Positions 51,476-52,239 of a DNA stretch of 52,239 bases are shown in pieces. The stretch spans positions 1 through 52,239 of the forward strand of contig CALLKE010000054.1 in the NCBI GenBank assembly GCA_938008555.1, written 5' to 3'. The notes under the pieces were generated by a model. The model saw only the letters and a list, made by a program, of their open reading frames with translations, had not been told where the DNA came from and searched no databases. The stretch's first letter is position 1, and each line of letters begins with the position of its first letter. Made by a program: the position numbers and the translations under genes. The DNA is from an uncultured Pedobacter sp. Lineage in GTDB: Bacteria > Bacteroidota > Bacteroidia > Sphingobacteriales > Sphingobacteriaceae.

Positions 51476-51943
51476 TTATCGATAATTACCTATACCTCTC
51501 ATGATATACTCTGGCCACCTTTCGTTTCTTCCCATTTCGGCTATTTCATTCGAAGACCAATTTTTCATCGTCTCAGGAAAAGAACCATCCTTATTCATTT
51601 TAACACCATTGTACTTTCCTGATGATAGTTTTTCCAAAAAAACTCTTTGGCCATTTCTTAACTGAAATACTTTACCATCAATGATACCCCTATTCATAGT
51701 GTCGTATACCTCAGTTGAACGTAAAGTACCACCTTTCGCACCAGGTAGCTTATTCACTTGATTAACCTTGGTAACCGATTGCTGATTGGGTCCAGGCTTC
51801 TGCATCTTCAAGCCAGCATTCCCAGACAATGATACTTGAGGCCCACTTTTCACCCCAATAGGTTCCATAAACTCCTTCTTACAGCCTGTAACAAACAAAG
51901 CAACAAGAACGATTTTTGATGCAAATTTTACACTGTTTTTCAT
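51476..51943 (-). CDS. Putative lipoprotein of unknown function
   Basis: A 155-residue protein. The signal peptide ends in the lipobox LFVTGC with Cys21, followed by KKEFMEP, so it is probably lipidated and outside the cytosol. Residues about 30-75 are polar and rich in Gly, Lys, Gln and Val, likely unstructured. The C-terminal 70 residues (RGIIDGKVFQLRNGQRVFLE to GIGNYR) appear folded and contain many Arg, Lys, Trp and Glu. I know of no family for it. The 234-nt gap to the ATP-grasp gene holds nothing recognisable. Confidence 0.68.
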   Translation of the reverse strand: MKNSVKFASKIVLVALFVTGCKKEFMEPIGVKSGPQVSLSGNAGLKMQKPGPNQQSVTKVNQVNKLPGAKGGTLRSTEVYDTMNRGIIDGKVFQLRNGQRVFLEKLSSGKYNGVKMNKDGSFPETMKNWSSNEIAEMGRNERWPEYIMRGIGNYR

Positions 51944-52030
51944 TTCTTAATTGGTTTAGTTTTTAAATACGCAAATGCTTTCTAGAAGTGTTAACGATTT
52001 ATTTGGGATAATAATATGATGAGATATTGA

Positions 52031-52168
52031 GGTAATCTAAAGTCTTCAAGGCACGCTAGACTATTTATTGATTTTCTTGATAAAGGAGTACGAAAGGGTA
52101 ACCCAGAATGCGATCGTACCATAGGCGTTGATGAGAAAATTAGTAGGATTAGAGAAAAAGAGTCTTGA
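52031..52168 (+). pseudogene. Possible small gene remnant near the right edge
   Basis: A 45-codon open frame with a protein-like composition (for example RHARLFIDFLDKGVRKG and TIGVDEKISRIREKE). It is preceded at once by an in-frame TGA and ends at TGA, with no ATG, GTG or TTG start. It could be the decayed end of a gene or chance. The rest of 51944-52239 shows no gene, repeat or strong hairpin. Confidence 0.2.
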
Positions 52169-52239
52169 AAGAGAGACCTAGTTTTTATGGTAGTGTATCT
52201 AAATGTATGATAGGTAATATTTGGATAAAATATGATCGA

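Overview
The window is about 52 kb of AT-rich bacterial chromosome, almost all of it core genes. The evidence points to Bacteroidota, most likely Sphingobacteriales and near Pedobacter, Sphingobacterium or Solitalea. That evidence is promoters of the TTTG-N19-TAnnTTTG type, near absence of Shine-Dalgarno sequences before genes, a type IX-secretion CHU_C C-terminal domain on a large surface protein, zinc-free L36 and S14, and the gene order secY-map-infA-rpmJ. The genus is an inference from style, not from a database search.

Layout. 1-13.4 kb: membrane pyrophosphatase (minus), then a plus-strand run of amino-acid permease, K+ channel, M61 protease, acyl-CoA carboxylase beta subunit, M42 peptidase and nucleotidyltransferase, ending at a perfect palindromic terminator shared with convergent dnaK; a putative lipoprotein gene diverges from dnaK. 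13.6-28.4 kb: one continuous minus-strand block of 29 genes, rplC to rplQ, containing the S10 (without rpsJ), spc and alpha operons, including rpmD and rpmJ, with its own strong promoter and a structured leader. 28.8-32.8 kb: prfB with the classical programmed +1 frameshift, then a PolB-like exonuclease, an exported protein of unknown function and a thiolase on the minus strand. 33.1-41.3 kb: a PKD/CHU_C cell-surface protein, tRNA-Ala(GGC), rlmN, surE, lpxB and a SAM methyltransferase. 41.7-46.7 kb: 2-oxoglutarate dehydrogenase E1 and E2 and an outer-membrane barrel. 46.8-52.2 kb: kup, fumC, an orphan ATP-grasp protein, a putative lipoprotein and an empty right end with a possible gene fragment.

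The genes combine into translation (29-gene ribosomal block, RF2, RlmN, tRNA), TCA cycle and acyl-CoA metabolism (sucA, sucB, fumC, carboxylase, thiolase), potassium and energy coupling (pyrophosphatase, channel, Kup) and envelope functions (lpxB, T9SS cargo, lipoproteins).

I found no CRISPR array, insertion sequence, prophage or defence island and no clearly new multi-gene system. The most unusual observations are regulatory: the ribosomal block starts at rplC instead of rpsJ behind a private promoter and hairpin leader; several terminators are very long perfect palindromes that overlap stop codons; three genes have a -7 box only 4-6 nt before the start codon, suggesting leaderless mRNA; and two mutually exclusive hairpins lie between the permease and the K+ channel.
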